A DNA stretch of 64,000 nucleotides from Paenibacillus daejeonensis DSM 15491. Lineage in GTDB: Bacteria > Bacillota > Bacilli > Paenibacillales > Paenibacillaceae. Location: assembly GCF_000378385.1 (NCBI RefSeq), contig NZ_KB899659.1, forward strand, positions 25,318 to 89,317. Direction: 5' to 3'. The notes under the pieces were generated by a model that was not told the DNA's origin, ran no database searches, and saw only the letters and a program-made list of their open reading frames with translations. The position numbers were made by a program, and so were the translations under genes. Positions 63,319 through 64,000 of this stretch are shown piece after piece; position 1 is the stretch's first letter, and each line of letters opens with the position of its first letter.

Positions 63319-63588
63319 TTACCAGCTAGATTTTTTGATGCCCGGAATCTGGCCTTTGTAGGCTAGTTCACGGAACACAATCCGCGAGACCTTGAACTTG
63401 CGCAGGTAGCCATGCGGGCGCCCGCTGACTTCGCAACGACTGTGCAGACGGGTCGGCGAAGCATCACGCGGCAGCTTGCTGAGTCCCTCATAATCCTTAT
63501 TGGCCTTCAGCTGCTTCCTCAGCTCCGCGTAACGCGCAACCGTCTCCTGCCGCTTCTTCTCTTTCACAACCTTCGATTTCTTAGCCAT
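63319..63588 (-). CDS. rpsN: Zinc-independent 30S ribosomal protein S14 paralogue
   Basis: An 89-residue S14 of the long C-minus type. Where zinc-binding S14 has two CxxC motifs, this one reads [26 protein letters not shown], with three of four cysteines replaced. Such paralogues (Bacillus YhzA) are made under zinc starvation to free zinc from ribosomes. GGAGGG precedes the ATG, and a Zur-like box lies 15-30 bases upstream. It is the first gene of the six-gene operon. Confidence 0.93.
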   Translation of the reverse strand: MAKKSKVVKEKKRQETVARYAELRKQLKANKDYEGLSKLPRDASPTRLHSRCEVSGRPHGYLRKFKVSRIVFRELAYKGQIPGIKKSSW

Positions 63589-63603
63589 CTTGTTCCCTCC
63601 AAT

Positions 63604-63618
63604 TCGTAATGATTACTA
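63604..63618. promoter_or_regulatory. Zur box 1
   Basis: TCGTAATGATTACTA matches the Bacillus Zur box TCGTAATNATTACGA with one mismatch. It overlaps the region just upstream of the S14 ribosome site, next to a TATTAT/TATAGT -10-like sequence. Confidence 0.75.
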
Positions 63619-63695
63619 TAATAGGGCGGGGCTGTCCGCTCAGGTGCAGGAAGCCACAACATTGTCCATGTGATCAACGTGGAGCCAACACAGCT

Positions 63696-63716
63696 TAATA
63701 GTAATCGTTACTATTA
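63696..63716. promoter_or_regulatory. Zur-like box 2, perfect palindrome
   Basis: Arms TAATAGTAA and TTACTATTA are perfect inverted repeats around TCG. The core GTAAT..TTAC is shared with box 1. It lies 108 bases upstream of the S14 start and could control a second promoter or a gene beyond the window. Confidence 0.65.
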
Positions 63717-63840
63717 TGGATCAGAAGCGGCGGAAAGTAAAGTCCCCCCTCCCCATGTAACTCCGAAGACAGCAGCTTGCTCAGACACCAATCCCATCAA
63801 CACAGCACTTATGCCAGCTCTCAGCATTCCTTCCCCATTC

Positions 63841-64000
63841 TAACGGACACCACAGCCGCTATTTCGCCCAAATCGAGTCACTTTGAATTCTAACGGCCAC
63901 CAGCACAGTTATTGGAGGGTTTTCGAGGCTCCAGCGGTCTGTTTGGCCACAATAGGCGCATATATGGCCGTTAGAAATGATGAGCTACCTTTTCAGGGCA
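63841..64000 (-). repeat. 160-bp dispersed inverted repeat, copy B (cut by window edge)
   Basis: This is the reverse-complement partner of 2623-2782, with four mismatches and no gaps. Together with 63719-63840, in which I see nothing recognisable, it fills the gene-free end of the window. It may continue past 64000. Confidence 0.9.

Noticed and set aside
1..64000. CRISPR arrays, tRNA or rRNA genes, prophage
   Set aside because: No regularly spaced repeats, no cloverleaf or rRNA-like stretches and no phage structural genes were found by reading.

Overview
The window looks like chromosome from a Paenibacillus-type soil Firmicute. The evidence is the mix of content: AGGAGG-type ribosome binding sites, many CUT1 and Opp-type ABC transporters with lipoprotein binding proteins, a YesN-like AraC regulator beside an LplABC-like transporter, GH43/GH2/ricin-type carbohydrate genes, AbrB, a zinc-free S14 paralogue with Zur-type boxes, cre-like sites and several dispersed intergenic repeats. 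Genus assignment is inference. No rRNA, tRNA, CRISPR, phage or intact insertion sequence was seen.

Layout. 1-2.4 kb: a MetX-like hydrolase cut by the left edge and a convergent FAD-linked oxidase. 2.4-2.95 kb: a repeat-rich gap holding one arm of a 160-bp inverted repeat whose partner is the last 160 bases of the window. 2.9-14.3 kb (minus strand): a catabolic operon with an NtaA/SnaA/DszA-type flavin monooxygenase, a complete Opp-type transporter, an NCS1 permease and a Rieske protein, preceded by an FCD regulator with its own terminator and followed by a clear promoter/operator. 14.7-18 kb: a GHL6-type glycoside hydrolase-like protein and an LrgAB pair. 18-21.5 kb: a rifamycin phosphotransferase-like protein (His825) and a PhzF isomerase. 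21.5-23.9 kb (plus): a short promoter-terminator unit, then a MerR-type promoter driving a GNAT and a MerR regulator, then a maltose acetyltransferase-like gene. 23.9-27.7 kb: PaiB-like protein, alpha/beta hydrolase, two-component system. 27.9-34 kb: CUT1 sugar transporter with an AraC-type sensor regulator. 34.4-40.3 kb: TrhO, VanZ-like, ferredoxin-reductase-like, and an ArsR/SRPBCC/UvrA-like operon with palindromic operators. 40.3-52.4 kb: a carbohydrate locus, possibly arabinan-directed (GH2, GH43, CUT1 transporter, two paralogous GntR regulators, secreted BNR/ricin protein) with shared AGTATA operator motifs. 52.5-59.3 kb: YdhG-like, quinone reductase, YqjM-like ene-reductase, MarR, MacB-like ABC protein, L7/L12-domain membrane protein. 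59.4-63.7 kb: a tight six-gene operon behind Zur-like boxes: zinc-free S14, DUF3024, AbrB, a flavoprotein with a Cys-rich tail, a degenerate FeoB-like GTPase permease and a GNAT.

The last operon is the best candidate for an undescribed system: a probable zinc-starvation operon pairing a FeoB-like permease that has an altered G4 motif and a cysteine-rich gate with a CzcO-like flavoprotein. The second most interesting signal is a duplicated, strongly structured intergenic element (34.0 and 53.0 kb) whose nucleotides, not reading frame, are conserved.
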